From positions 281,362-345,361 of the forward strand of contig NZ_FRDN01000005.1 in the NCBI RefSeq assembly GCF_900143285.1: a stretch of 64,000 nucleotides of DNA, in the 5' to 3' direction. Under the pieces are notes generated by a model. That model made no database searches. It was not told the origin of the DNA and saw only the letters and a list, made by a program, of their open reading frames with translations. Shown here piece after piece: positions 8,426 through 17,287 of this stretch (position 1 is the first letter of the stretch; each line of letters begins with the position of its first letter). Both the position numbers and the translations under genes were made by a program. Origin of the DNA: Desulfitobacterium chlororespirans DSM 11544. GTDB taxonomy: Bacteria > Bacillota > Desulfitobacteriia > Desulfitobacteriales > Desulfitobacteriaceae.

Positions 8426-10252
8426 ATGAATGAAAAACCAACGCCGAAGAAACCGCTTATCTATTATTCCCTGATTGCCTTGTTGACTCTTCTGCTTCTG
8501 AATGCTTTTGTGTTTCCCCACTTGCTGAAAAGACAGGTTACCCAAGTGGATTATGGCTCTTTCCTGTCCTATCTTGAGAGTGGAACGATTTCGGAAGTCG
8601 AAGTCCAGGATAATCAGATTGCTTTTATGACTAAGGATTCAACAGGTAAAGAAACGGTTTTTGTTACGGGCGCCATGGCAGACCCTGAATTGGTTAATCG
8701 TCTTAAGGCTGCCGGGGTGGATAAATATTCTCAGGTTATGCCCAAGGAGAACTCACCCCTCATGAACGTTCTCTTAACCTGGATTCTCCCCATGATTCTA
8801 TTATTTGGACTTTGGATGTTGCTGGGAAATCTGCTGCAGAGAAAGATGGGCGGCGGCATGAACGCCATGACCTTTGGTAAGAGCAATGCGAAAATCTACG
8901 TTCAAGCCCAGACGGGTAAGACCTTTGCCGATGTGGCCGGTCAGGATGAGGCGAAAGAAGCTCTGACTGAGATCGTGGATTTTCTTCACGACCCCAGCCG
9001 TTATACTGCCATTGGAGCCGATCTGCCGAAAGGGGCTCTCCTGGTGGGGCCTCCGGGAACGGGGAAGACCTTGCTGGCCAAGGCCGTTGCCGGAGAGGCT
9101 AAAGTTCCCTTTTTCTCCATATCCGGAAGTGAATTTGTGGAGATGTTTGTGGGCATGGGCGCGGCCAAAGTCAGAGATTTATTTAAACAAGCCAATGAAA
9201 AAGCCCCCTGCATCGTTTTTATCGACGAGATTGATACCATCGGCAAAAAACGGGATGGCGGCGCCTTCGGCGGAGGCAATGATGAGCGGGAACAAACCTT
9301 GAACCAACTTCTGTCCGAGATGGATGGTTTTGATGGCAAGAAGGGTGTGGTGATACTCGCGGCTACCAATCGGCCGGAGTCCTTAGACAAGGCTTTGCTG
9401 CGCCCGGGGCGTTTTGATCGCCGGATCCCTGTAGAGCTGCCGGATTTGGCAGGCCGGGAAGCCATCCTGAGAGTTCATGGGCAAAAGGTAAAAATGGACT
9501 CCCCTATTGACTTTAAAACCATCGCTCGAGCCACTGCCGGAGCATCCGGGGCGGAATTAGCCAATATTATTAATGAAGGGGCTTTACGGGCTGTTCGCTG
9601 CGGAAGAAGCCGGGTGAATCAAAGTGATTTGGAAGAGTCTGTGGAAGTTGTTATTGCCGGTTATCAGCGGAAGGGGGCAGTGATTTCTCATCGTGAGAAA
9701 GAGATTATTGCTTTCCACGAGATTGGCCATGCTTTAGTGGCAGCCAAACAAACAGACTCTGCTCCTGTGCATAAGATTACCATTATTCCAAGGACTTCCG
9801 GGGCCTTAGGTTATACCATGCAAGTGGAAGAAGATGAACGCGTTCTCATGAGCAAGGAAGAGGCCTTCAATAAAATCACCACCTTTACGGGAGGGCGGGC
9901 CGCTGAAGAATTGATCTTTGGAACCTATACTTCGGGAGCCTCCAATGATATTGAACAAGCCACCAAAATTGCCCGGGCCATGGTTACCCGTCTGGGGATG
10001 AGCAAGAACTTTGATATGATGGCCTTAGAGACAGTGAATAATCCTTACCTTGGTGGCGATACTTCTTTGATGTGTTCTCCGGAAACCGCAGCCAAGATTG
10101 ATGAGGAGATTTTATCCATCATCAAAAGCGCCCACAAAAAAGCGTTCGAAATTTTAAAAGAAAATATTGAAAAGCTTCATGAATTAGCACGTTATTTGTT
10201 GGAAAAGGAAACCATCACCGGAGAAGAATTTATGGCGGTGCTCTCCAGGTAG
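8426..10252 (+). CDS. ftsH: ATP-dependent zinc metalloprotease FtsH
   Basis: A membrane-anchored AAA+ protease of 608 residues. It has two N-terminal spans (about 14-33 and 112-136) around a small external domain, the AAA module with Walker A GPPGTGKT (about residue 208), Walker B IVFIDEID, the SRH region ([18 protein letters not shown]) and the zinc protease motif HEIGH (about 431), where most FtsH have HEAGH. It degrades misassembled membrane and regulatory proteins. The start is taken at ATG 8426 because GGAG (8414-8417) is then 8 bp away; a GTG at 8417 overlaps that site and would add three residues. Firmicute genomes often carry more than one ftsH. This copy, behind a marR gene rather than next to tilS/hpt, may be an accessory one (inference). 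Confidence 0.93.
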   Translation: MNEKPTPKKPLIYYSLIALLTLLLLNAFVFPHLLKRQVTQVDYGSFLSYLESGTISEVEVQDNQIAFMTKDSTGKETVFVTGAMADPELVNRLKAAGVDKYSQVMPKENSPLMNVLLTWILPMILLFGLWMLLGNLLQRKMGGGMNAMTFGKSNAKIYVQAQTGKTFADVAGQDEAKEALTEIVDFLHDPSRYTAIGADLPKGALLVGPPGTGKTLLAKAVAGEAKVPFFSISGSEFVEMFVGMGAAKVRDLFKQANEKAPCIVFIDEIDTIGKKRDGGAFGGGNDEREQTLNQLLSEMDGFDGKKGVVILAATNRPESLDKALLRPGRFDRRIPVELPDLAGREAILRVHGQKVKMDSPIDFKTIARATAGASGAELANIINEGALRAVRCGRSRVNQSDLEESVEVVIAGYQRKGAVISHREKEIIAFHEIGHALVAAKQTDSAPVHKITIIPRTSGALGYTMQVEEDERVLMSKEEAFNKITTFTGGRAAEELIFGTYTSGASNDIEQATKIARAMVTRLGMSKNFDMMALETVNNPYLGGDTSLMCSPETAAKIDEEILSIIKSAHKKAFEILKENIEKLHELARYLLEKETITGEEFMAVLSR

Positions 10253-10256
10253 AAAA

Positions 10257-10294
10257 CAAGGACTGGTGATGTTTTGACATCCCAGTCCTTGTTT
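10257..10294 (+). terminator. Terminator after ftsH
   Basis: The hairpin CAAGGACTGG...CCAGTCCTTG, with an inner GATGT/ACATC stem and a short TTTT loop, starts 5 bp after the ftsH stop; it is followed by TTT. The perfect long stem makes it a convincing intrinsic terminator despite the short T-run. Confidence 0.75.
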
Positions 10295-10386
10295 GGCGTT
10301 AAGCTGCTGCATCGCATCATCTTCTTACTCTAAGATGAATCAGCATGATCAATCAGGATAAGATCAATCAGCAAAGGGGTAAAACG

Positions 10387-11229
10387 ATGAATATTTTAGT
10401 CACCCTGAATTCGGGCTATGTAAAACAGTTAATGGTTATGCTGACCTCTCTGCTTGACTCCAATCCAGGGGAGCAGTTTACAGTTTATGTAGCCCATTCC
10501 GCCATGTCCAAGGAGGACTTTGCACGTATCGATCAGGCCATTGATACCTCACGATGTAAGATTGAAGGAATTAAACTAGCCGATGAAGGTTTGAGCAAGG
10601 CGCCCATTACCAGCCGCTATCCCAAGGAAATGTATTATCGGATTTTTGCAGTGAATTATCTTCCCGATCACCTTGAACGGATTTTGTACCTGGATCCTGA
10701 TCTTGTTGTCATAAATCCTTTAAAGGAACTCTACACGATAGACTTCCAGGGAAACTTCTTCGCAGCAGCCTCCCATGTTAAGGAACTATTGAAAAAGCTT
10801 AATCACGTCAGGCTTAATATGGTTGAAGACAGCACCTATGTCAATTCGGGGGTGATGATGATGAACTTGTCCCTGCTGCGTCAGGAACAGGATGTTCATG
10901 AAGTCTACGCATATATTGAAGAGTACAAGCACCGCTTATTCCTGCCTGACCAGGATGTTCTCAATGGGGTCTATAGTGATAAAACCCTGACTGTAGATGC
11001 GAAAATCTATAATCTCAGTGAACGATATTATGCCCTCTATAATCTGAACCCCAAGTATTGGGATGCTAAAATTGATCTGGATTGGGTCCGCCACAATACT
11101 GCGATTATTCACTATTGTGGCCGCAACAAACCCTGGAAAGAAAACTATATTGGGGAATTGGACGTTTTTTATAAAAACTATGAGCAAAAGGTTCGTATCA
11201 AAATGAAGGATTTTGAAATTATGAGGTGA
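10387..11229 (+). CDS. Family 8 glycosyltransferase
   Basis: A 280-residue GT8 (LgtC/glycogenin-like, GT-A fold) transferase. Seen are the N-terminal NILVTLNSGYVKQL strand, the metal/sugar-nucleotide-binding DxD-type motif LDPDLVV (about residue 99-105), the acceptor-side segment YVNSGVMMMNL, DQDVLN (about 192-197), and the terminal HYCGRNKPW motif typical of the family. It would transfer a hexose from a UDP-sugar to a cell-surface glycan; the acceptor cannot be deduced. The start is ATG 10387 with AAAGGGG (10375-10381); an upstream ATG at 10345 lacks a site. The gene ends two bases before the track of the cbiD frame begins, so the two are probably cotranscribed, which is an odd pairing. Confidence 0.85.
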   Translation: MNILVTLNSGYVKQLMVMLTSLLDSNPGEQFTVYVAHSAMSKEDFARIDQAIDTSRCKIEGIKLADEGLSKAPITSRYPKEMYYRIFAVNYLPDHLERILYLDPDLVVINPLKELYTIDFQGNFFAAASHVKELLKKLNHVRLNMVEDSTYVNSGVMMMNLSLLRQEQDVHEVYAYIEEYKHRLFLPDQDVLNGVYSDKTLTVDAKIYNLSERYYALYNLNPKYWDAKIDLDWVRHNTAIIHYCGRNKPWKENYIGELDVFYKNYEQKVRIKMKDFEIMR

Positions 11230-11275
11230 AATGATAGCATTAGAGTTAAATACAATAATGGGTGGGGCGGCGGAT

Positions 11276-12421
11276 ATGAGGAAAAAGACGAAGGACAGGC
11301 ATTCATGGAAAACGGGCTTTACTACGGGCAGTTGTGCAGCAGGGGCGGCAAAAGCTGCCTGCCTTTTGCTGAAAGGATTGCATCAGGGAACAGAGGTGGA
11401 TATCCCGCTGCCTCAGGGCGAACGGCTTCAATTGTCCGTACATAGATGGGACATGGCAGAAGATGTTGCTTGGGTAAGCATTATCAAAAATGCGGGAGAT
11501 GATCCCGATGTCACCCATGGTTTGGAAGTGGTAGCCAGGGTGCAGCTCCTTTCTGAAAGAGGAGAAATCCGCATTCGTGGCGGGCGGGGCATCGGAGTTG
11601 TCACCAAAAAGGGTCTGCAGATTCCTCCGGGGGAAAGCGCTATCAATCCTGTTCCCCGGTCCATGATTCAGGCCGCGGTACGGGAGATATTTCCCCAGGA
11701 AGAAGTCCTGGTGGTGATCGAAGTGCCTGAAGGGGAACGGCTTGCTCTAAAGACTTTGAATCCCCGACTGGGAATTATGGGAGGGGTATCGATTTTAGGT
11801 ACAACGGGTATCGTGCGGCCGATGTCGGAAGAAGCCTTTAAGAATTCGATCCTGCCTGAATTGGATCAAGCCGTCGCTTATGGACATAAAGCCATTGTTC
11901 TGACTCCTGGCAATTATGGCTTTAGGGTAGCCAGGGAGCAGCTCATGGTTCCTGAGGAAGCCATTATTCAGATGAGTAATTTTGTGGGCTTTTTACTGGA
12001 AGAGGCTGCTTATCGCAAGATCGAAAAGGTGCTCCTCTTAGGTCATATTGGCAAACTCATTAAAGTGGCCGGGGGAATTTTCCATACTCATACTCATGTT
12101 GCCGATGCCCGGATGGAGATCCTGGTAGCTCATGCCGCCCTGGCTGGTATGGATCAGAATTCCTTGCAGGCCATCGCGGAGTTGCCGACAGTTGAAGGTG
12201 CTGCCGAAGAAATTCGCAGCAAGGGCTGGGGGAGTCTTTTGTTTAAACTGGCTGAAAGGGCAAGTCACCGGGCTCAAGACCATGTGCATGGGGAACTTCA
12301 GGTGGGAACTGCTTTTACTTTGCTTAACGGAGAGATCATCGCCTGGGACGCTCCGGCTAAGGAGATCGGCAAAGAATTTTGGCGTTGGCCCCCGATGGAG
12401 GAGGAATTTTGGCGAAAATAG
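11276..12421 (+). CDS. cbiD: Cobalt-precorrin-5B C1-methyltransferase CbiD
   Basis: A 381-residue CbiD. The N-terminal signature GFTTGSCAAGAAKAA is diagnostic, followed by the conserved GDDPDVTHG and the GHIGKLIKVAGGIFHTHTH region. It methylates C1 of cobalt-precorrin-5B using S-adenosylmethionine in the anaerobic corrin pathway. The start chosen is ATG 11276, which places MRKKTKDRHSWKTG at the N-terminus as in homologues and has a G-rich site (11261-11273); in-frame ATGs at 11231 and 11261 would lengthen it by 15 or 5 residues. Unusually it lies upstream of the cobalamin riboswitch and abuts a glycosyltransferase gene, so it is not under control of the riboswitch seen here. Confidence 0.93.
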   Translation: MRKKTKDRHSWKTGFTTGSCAAGAAKAACLLLKGLHQGTEVDIPLPQGERLQLSVHRWDMAEDVAWVSIIKNAGDDPDVTHGLEVVARVQLLSERGEIRIRGGRGIGVVTKKGLQIPPGESAINPVPRSMIQAAVREIFPQEEVLVVIEVPEGERLALKTLNPRLGIMGGVSILGTTGIVRPMSEEAFKNSILPELDQAVAYGHKAIVLTPGNYGFRVAREQLMVPEEAIIQMSNFVGFLLEEAAYRKIEKVLLLGHIGKLIKVAGGIFHTHTHVADARMEILVAHAALAGMDQNSLQAIAELPTVEGAAEEIRSKGWGSLLFKLAERASHRAQDHVHGELQVGTAFTLLNGEIIAWDAPAKEIGKEFWRWPPMEEEFWRK

Positions 12422-12462
12422 AGAATAGTTTAGTAATTCGAATTAAGTTGTCTCAACAACCG

Positions 12463-12625
12463 AATAGTATTCAAGGTTCCTCTTTAGAGGAAGAAAAGGG
12501 AAGCCGGTGAAAATCCGGCGCGGTCCCGCCACTGTGAACCACGAGTGTCTCTTAAGGCCCACTGGGATAAGCCTGGGAAGGGAAGAGGCATAAAGACTGG
12601 AAGCCAGGAGACCTGCCTTGAACAT
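12463..12625 (+). promoter_or_regulatory. Cobalamin (adenosylcobalamin) riboswitch
   Basis: All core elements are present in order: AAGGGAAGCCGGTGAAAAT, then CCGGCGCGGTCCCGCCACTG, the GGGAAG segment near 12576-12582, and the B12 box AGCCAGGAGACCTGCC (12602-12617). It lies 250 bp before cbiET and should repress the downstream cobalamin genes when adenosylcobalamin is plentiful. Established family; the boundaries are approximate. Confidence 0.97.
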
Positions 12626-12686
12626 TGCGTTACGGCCACGAGCGATGGGTGTAGTGACGATTTCGGAATTGCCGAAGGGAAGAATC

Positions 12687-12712
12687 AAAGAGCCGCTCAG
12701 GGCTCTTTTTTT
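12687..12712 (+). terminator. Riboswitch expression-platform terminator
   Basis: AGAGCC-GCTCA-GGGCTCT followed by seven T residues, 70 bp after the B12 box. This is the natural intrinsic terminator of the riboswitch: formed when ligand is bound, it would stop transcription before cbiET. Confidence 0.85.
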
Positions 12713-12719
12713 GCACTAT

Positions 12720-12751
12720 CAGAAAGTATAAGCTTGTGCTATATACTTTCT
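12720..12751 (+). repeat. Short palindromic repeat, copy 1
   Basis: AGAAAGTATA and TATACTTTCT form a perfect 10-bp inverted repeat around AGCTTGTGCTA. A near-identical sequence in the opposite orientation is at 45909-45942, so this is a dispersed palindromic unit and not merely a local hairpin. Confidence 0.7.
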
Positions 12752-12803
12752 AAGCATAAGGGCAACCAGCGGCTTCACCTCACTTGGGGGTATGGGTTTA
12801 AGG

Positions 12804-12825
12804 CTCGGCGAAGCCGGGTTTTCTT
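12804..12825 (+). terminator. Possible second hairpin before cbiET
   Basis: CTCGGC-GAA-GCCGGG followed by TTTTCTTT. It has the form of an intrinsic terminator, but it would sit inside the leader of the cobalamin operon, so it may be weak or act together with the riboswitch. Confidence 0.4.
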
Positions 12826-12873
12826 TATTTAGTTTGCTTTTTAATTGAGCTTAATCGAGGGGAAAGTGATGGG

Positions 12874-14097
12874 ATGATTCAAATAGTGGGGATAGGCCCT
12901 GGTACGAGTGCATGGGTTTCTCAGGCTGTTGAAGCAATGGTCGCTCAGAGCGATGTTTTGGTAGGAGGGAAACGAGCCTTGGAGCTGTTCCCGGATTTCC
13001 AAGGAGAGTCATACCGAGTCACTGGAAATCTGGCGGAAACTCAGCAAACCTTGCAGAAAGTATTGCAGCAGGGCAAAAAAGCCAGTGTTCTGGTTTCCGG
13101 TGATCCAGGTTTTTATAGTCTGCTTCCCTGGCTGAAAAGGGAGTTTCCACAAGAAGAAATTCAAGTGTTGCCCGGCCTCAGCTCCATTCAGCTGGCCTTT
13201 GCCCGGGCAGGGGTGCCCTGGCAGGATGCTGAACTGCTTAGTGTCCATGGCCGTCCGCTGAACTGTTTGCCTTTACAGCTCAGCCGGCCTGTGGGAGTGC
13301 TTACTGGAGGTGAAAACTCACCCCGGAAGGTCGCTGAGTATTATCACACCTATGGTTTTAATCCGCGAATCTCACTTGGCAACGCCTTAACCTATGCGGA
13401 AGAGCGTTGGCTGAATACAGATGCTCATCAGCTTATGAATTCAGAAGAAGATTTCGCCAATGCGGTGATGATCCTCTATCCTGAAGAAGCAGAGCATAAG
13501 CCGGAGCAATCTTTGCTCTCCCCGTCCAGGAGCTTTGGCATCAAGGATGAGGAGTTTATGCGCGGTGATGTCCCCATGACCAAGACGGAGATTCGCGTTC
13601 AAGTTCTGGCTAAGGCGGGAATTATCCCCGCGAGCCGGGTCCTGGATGTAGGAGCAGGGACGGGAAGTATAAGCATTGAAGCTGCTTTTCTGGCTCATCG
13701 CGGCTGTGTTTATGCGGTGGAAGAAAATCCGGAGGCTCAAGAGCTGATCCTGAAGAATCAGGAGAAATTTCAGGTAAGAAACCTGCGCTTGATTCGTGGC
13801 TCCGCACCGCTGGCATTACAGGAAATCCCGCCTGTGGATGTCTGTATTATTGGCGGAAGCCATGGACAGATTCGGGAGATTTTACACCAAGCCCCTCTGG
13901 TACCTGGGGGACGGGCAGTCGTGACTGCCGTAACTTTAGAGACATTAGCTCATGGTATGGAGGCCCTGAAAAGCTTGCAATACGAGGATGTTGAGGTGGT
14001 TTCGATCCAAGCTGTACGCTGGAAGGGCATTAAGGATATTCATCTTGCCCAGGCCCAAAATCCTGTATTTATACTCTCAGGAAGAAAAGGAAGCTGA
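12874..14097 (+). CDS. cbiET: CbiE-CbiT fusion: cobalt-precorrin C5/C15 methyltransferase and C12 decarboxylase
   Basis: A 407-residue bifunctional protein. Residues 1-200 are CbiE (opening MIQIVGIGPGT and the GDPGFYS loop of tetrapyrrole methylases), and about 215-407 are CbiT with the methyltransferase motif LDVGAGTGSISIE (about residue 256) and the preceding DEEFMRG-PMTKTEIR segment. CbiE methylates C5; CbiT methylates C15 and removes the C12 acetate carboxyl. The same fusion order is found in CobL of the aerobic pathway. It is the first gene after the cobalamin riboswitch. The ATG at 12874 follows GAGGGG with an 11-bp spacing. Confidence 0.93.
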   Translation: MIQIVGIGPGTSAWVSQAVEAMVAQSDVLVGGKRALELFPDFQGESYRVTGNLAETQQTLQKVLQQGKKASVLVSGDPGFYSLLPWLKREFPQEEIQVLPGLSSIQLAFARAGVPWQDAELLSVHGRPLNCLPLQLSRPVGVLTGGENSPRKVAEYYHTYGFNPRISLGNALTYAEERWLNTDAHQLMNSEEDFANAVMILYPEEAEHKPEQSLLSPSRSFGIKDEEFMRGDVPMTKTEIRVQVLAKAGIIPASRVLDVGAGTGSISIEAAFLAHRGCVYAVEENPEAQELILKNQEKFQVRNLRLIRGSAPLALQEIPPVDVCIIGGSHGQIREILHQAPLVPGGRAVVTAVTLETLAHGMEALKSLQYEDVEVVSIQAVRWKGIKDIHLAQAQNPVFILSGRKGS

Positions 14098-14195
14098 GGT
14101 CTCCGCTCAAACACAGGAGCCAAGACCCCTGGCAGGGGAAAAAGCACTGCAGAACTGCAAACTGGCTGCGAGACGAGGAACTAAGGAGGAACAAA

Positions 14196-14939
14196 GTGAA
14201 GAAGGATAGGAATGAAGACAAAAACACAGTAAACATCCTGATCGGGGAAAAGGCCAAATTCTATGGGGTGGGTGTAGGACCAGGGGACCCTAAGCTCATT
14301 ACCCTGAAGGCCGTGGAAATATTACAAGCTATTCAAGTCGTCGCCATACCCAAATCCAAGATGGAGCGGGAAAGTGTCGCCTGGGAGATTGCCCAGTCAC
14401 ACTGCCCCTCCGGAGTCAGCATTTTAGAGCTGGAAATGCCGATGACCGCCGACGAAAGCATACTCCAGGCCGCTTGGCAGAGTGCAGCGGAGAAGATTGA
14501 GGCGGAGCTCGGTCAAGGGCATTCGGTTGCCTTCCTTACTTTAGGTGATCCTTCCTTATACAGTACCTATAGTTATTTACTGACCATTCTAAGAGAGCGG
14601 CTTGAGCCGGACCAAATAGAGACCATCCCAGGGATCACGGCTATGGCCGCTGCCGCTGCCCGAGTAAATTGGCCTTTAGCCACGGGTGATGAGCCTCTGA
14701 TTGTTTTGCCGGGGATTGAAGGTTTAGAGGAGTATGAACGATACCCTAATCTCGTCTTAATGAAAGTATCGCGGAATCTGCCCGATGTACTGAATCATAT
14801 CCAAAGAACCGGGTCACAGGCGGTTTTAGCTACCCGGGTAGGTCAGGCGGGGGAAGAGATTCGTTTGCTCGATCCGGAGGAAGTGCTGGAAAAAGTGGAC
14901 TATTTAAGTCTTGTGCTTTGCAGGAAGCCTCAATCGTGA
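14196..14939 (+). CDS. cbiL: Cobalt-precorrin-2 C20-methyltransferase CbiL
   Basis: A 247-residue tetrapyrrole methylase with the N-terminal GVGVGPGDPKLITLKAVE signature, the TLGDPSLYSTYSYL loop (about 113-126) and the PGITAMAAAAA motif. It adds the C20 methyl group that is later lost during ring contraction. The start is GTG 14196, because AAGGAGG (14183-14189) lies 6 bp upstream. About 16 residues before the conserved domain are extra compared with typical CbiL. Its stop codon lies at the left edge of a long palindromic repeat element. Confidence 0.92.
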   Translation: MKKDRNEDKNTVNILIGEKAKFYGVGVGPGDPKLITLKAVEILQAIQVVAIPKSKMERESVAWEIAQSHCPSGVSILELEMPMTADESILQAAWQSAAEKIEAELGQGHSVAFLTLGDPSLYSTYSYLLTILRERLEPDQIETIPGITAMAAAAARVNWPLATGDEPLIVLPGIEGLEEYERYPNLVLMKVSRNLPDVLNHIQRTGSQAVLATRVGQAGEEIRLLDPEEVLEKVDYLSLVLCRKPQS

Positions 14940-14965
14940 GCGAGATAGTTTGAAAGATATTGTCT

Positions 14966-15202
14966 CCAGGATTTTGTTTTACATCGTTCGCTCAATGAGC
15001 TGCGCGGACAAAACTAACGCGAAAAGCCAGCCGCTCCGTCGGGACGCCGGCCAAATCGCTCCTCGAAAGCACTGCTTTCGCACTTGTTCTCAATGGCCGG
15101 TTGGAAACGTCCTGTTTCCAACCCGACTCCGCTGCAGTCTTTTTGCGAAGTTTTGTTTCCGCTCGCTTAAATTCGCTCTCTTTTGTAAAACAAAATCCTT
15201 GG
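14966..15202 (+). repeat. Long imperfect palindromic repeat element, copy 1
   Basis: A 237-bp imperfect palindrome between cbiL and cbiF. Outer arms are CCAGGATTTTGTTTTAC and GTAAAACAAAATCCTTGG. Inner matching arms include GGACAAAACT near 15008 and AGTTTTGTTTCC near 15150; the central hairpin is GGTTGGAAAC/GTTTCCAACC (15097-15122). A second copy is at 22314-22527. A conserved distal tail (15306-15334, core TGCGTAAAGCTACGCGAC) also recurs beside copy 2. No credible protein is encoded. Confidence 0.85.
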
Positions 15203-15210
15203 GCAGTTTT

Positions 15211-15300
15211 TCAAGTATTTGTTCAAGAATCTTTTCAGGACTCAGCTCAAGACTCAGTTCAGGATTCGGCTCTGGACTCGGTTCAGGACTCGGCTCTGAA
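15211..15300 (+). repeat. Degenerate 12-bp tandem repeat
   Basis: About seven 12-bp units of the form TCAGGACTCGGC follow the palindrome without interruption (units start at 15211, 15223, 15235, 15247, 15259, 15271 and 15283). Units differ at a few positions. The array is absent from the equivalent part of the second element. Confidence 0.8.
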
Positions 15301-15371
15301 GGTGCGTTGTGCGTAAAGCTACGCGACTTGGACAAAATTTTGGATACAGAATGATAAAGAGAAGGACAGGA

Positions 15372-16166
15372 GTGAAAAGCTTGGCTGAGAATACTAATTC
15401 TGACTTGGGTCAGGTTCTCTTTGTGGGAGCGGGTCCCGGGGATCCGGATTTAATCACATTAAAAGGCAAAAAGGCTCTTGAAGAAGCCCAGCGGGTTATT
15501 TATGCGGGCTCCCTGGTCAACCCGGATATACTGCAGCATTGCCGGGAGGGCATAGCTTTATTTGATAGCGCCGGATTAACCTTGGAAGAGACTGTCGCCA
15601 TCATGGCGGAAGGGGTGCAAAAAGGGGAAAAGGTCGTTCGCCTGCACACCGGCGATCCTAGTGTCTATGGAGCTATCCAGGAACAGATGCAATGCCTGGA
15701 AGAAAAGGGTATTGCTTACGGGGTGATTCCGGGAGTGAGCTCTGTGTTTGCTGCCGCCGCTGCGGTAAAAAAGGAGTTTACCCTGCCGGAGGTCAGCCAG
15801 ACCCTGATTCTTACCCGGCTGGCGGGAAGAACCCCGGTGCCGGAAAAAGAAGATTTGGCATTACTGGCTCAACATCAAGCCAGTATGGCTATTTTTCTCA
15901 GTGTGCAGGATATAGGGGAAGTGGTGGCGACCCTGAGGAAAGGATATCCTCCCCATACGCCTGTGGCTGTCGTGTATCGTGCCAGCTGGCCGGATCAGCA
16001 CATCCTGGAGGGCACTTTAGAAACCATTGCCGATCAGGTAAAAGAGGCAGGAATCCGTAAACATGCCCAGATTCTTGTGGGAGACTTTCTCCGGGATCAA
16101 GGAACCCGTTCTAAGCTGTATGACCCGGAATTTACTCATGAATACCGGCAAGGACGTTCTACATGA
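15372..16166 (+). CDS. cbiF: Cobalt-precorrin-4 C11-methyltransferase CbiF
   Basis: A protein of about 264 residues with the tetrapyrrole methylase signature VGAGPGDPDLITLKG near the N-terminus, the loop HTGDPSVYGAIQEQ and the segment PGVSSVFAAAA. The YAGSLVNPDIL and TRLAGRTPVPE motifs are typical of CbiF/CobM. It methylates C11. The start is uncertain: GTG 15372 (AAGGA 5 bp upstream) or TTG 15381 (GGAG 8 bp upstream) are both possible; upstream in-frame codons at 15351 and 15309 lie in or next to the repeat element and would add non-conserved residues. It overlaps cbiG by 4 bp (ATGA). Confidence 0.92.
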   Translation: MKSLAENTNSDLGQVLFVGAGPGDPDLITLKGKKALEEAQRVIYAGSLVNPDILQHCREGIALFDSAGLTLEETVAIMAEGVQKGEKVVRLHTGDPSVYGAIQEQMQCLEEKGIAYGVIPGVSSVFAAAAAVKKEFTLPEVSQTLILTRLAGRTPVPEKEDLALLAQHQASMAIFLSVQDIGEVVATLRKGYPPHTPVAVVYRASWPDQHILEGTLETIADQVKEAGIRKHAQILVGDFLRDQGTRSKLYDPEFTHEYRQGRST

Positions 16167-17287
16167 AAACAGCCATTGTGGTGCTGAGGGACCAAGGCTT
16201 AAAGACAGCCTGCCGGATTATGGGAAAGTGGCCTGAAGAGGAAGGGGTCTCCCTCTATCTGCACCGGCGCCTTCAGGGTCAGGAACACGTTCAGGAAACG
16301 GAAGAAGTGAAAGAAGCGCCCTCTGGCCTCACTCCTCATTATTTTGATAAGCTGAATAACGTTCTGCCTGAATTGTGGGAAAGCTCCTCTCTCTTGATCT
16401 TTATCATGGCTACGGGGATCGTCGTTCGCCATATTGCCCCTTTTCTGCAGGGGAAAGATCGGGATCCGGCCGTATTGGTGCTGGATGAAAAAGGCGAGTT
16501 TGTCATCTCCCTCTTATCCGGTCATTTAGGAGGAGCCAATGCCTGGGCGAAATCCGTAGCTCAGTGGCTTAATGCCCAACCGGTGATCACCACGGCTACA
16601 GATGTTCAGGGGTTGACCGCACCTGATGAGTACGCCCGACGTTTCGGCTGGTCAGTCGAACCTTTATCAGGTCTGAAGGAAGTCAATTCTTTGCTGCTGG
16701 AGCAGGGGTATCTCAAGGTCTGGACCGATTGTCTACCTGAGGAACACCCTTTGCGTCAGGATCCTCATTACCGTTTTCTTCGAGATAATGAAAAAGAACA
16801 TGCTCAGCTATGGATTACAGCAGAACAGGTGTCTGGGAATAAGATGCCTGGCCATGGGCAGCTTCGGGAAAAAAGCAGACCCCTGCGTTTGCTGCCGAAG
16901 ATTTACGGCATTGGAGTAGGGTGCCGCCGGGGAGTAAGCCGGGAACAAGTGATGGAAGCCATTGAGGGAAGTCTTAAGCAAATAGGGATCTCCCCAAAGA
17001 GCATCCGGGGGTTATACAGCATTGAATTAAAAGCGGATGAAGCAGGAATTATCAAGGCAGCCCAAACCCTGGGCATACCTTTTCATACTTTTTCAGCCCA
17101 AGCAATACAGAGTATGAATGAGCAGCAAGGGTTAAGGCCATCGGAGTATGTGAAAGAGAAGATTGGAGTGGATGGTGTATGCGAAGCAGCGAGCTTACTG
17201 GGAACGAGTCAGGGGGAGTTAGTTCTTCCCAAGCAGAAATGGAACGGGGTCACGGTGGCCATCAGCAAGGCAAGATCTATGTGGTAG
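16163..17287 (+). CDS. cbiG: Cobalt-precorrin-5A hydrolase CbiG
   Basis: A 374-residue CbiG. The N-terminal half has the conserved IFIMATGIVVRHIAPFLQGKDRDPAV block and LLSGHLGGAN; the C-terminal domain has GIGVGCRRGVSREQV and SAQAIQSMNEQQGL. It opens the ring-A delta-lactone, releasing the C20 fragment as acetaldehyde during ring contraction. The start overlaps the cbiF stop (ATGA), indicating translational coupling, and its 3' end overlaps the start of cbiH by about 49 bp. Confidence 0.92.
   Translation: MKTAIVVLRDQGLKTACRIMGKWPEEEGVSLYLHRRLQGQEHVQETEEVKEAPSGLTPHYFDKLNNVLPELWESSSLLIFIMATGIVVRHIAPFLQGKDRDPAVLVLDEKGEFVISLLSGHLGGANAWAKSVAQWLNAQPVITTATDVQGLTAPDEYARRFGWSVEPLSGLKEVNSLLLEQGYLKVWTDCLPEEHPLRQDPHYRFLRDNEKEHAQLWITAEQVSGNKMPGHGQLREKSRPLRLLPKIYGIGVGCRRGVSREQVMEAIEGSLKQIGISPKSIRGLYSIELKADEAGIIKAAQTLGIPFHTFSAQAIQSMNEQQGLRPSEYVKEKIGVDGVCEAASLLGTSQGELVLPKQKWNGVTVAISKARSMW

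Noticed and set aside
12545-12832. 95-codon frame after cbiD
   Set aside because: It lies within the cobalamin riboswitch and its terminator.
14911-15354. Open frames through the first palindromic element on both strands (147, 71 and 81 codons)
   Set aside because: They follow from a palindromic, tandem-repeat sequence. Homologous frames in copy 2 have different lengths and joins, and none has a proper start signal.
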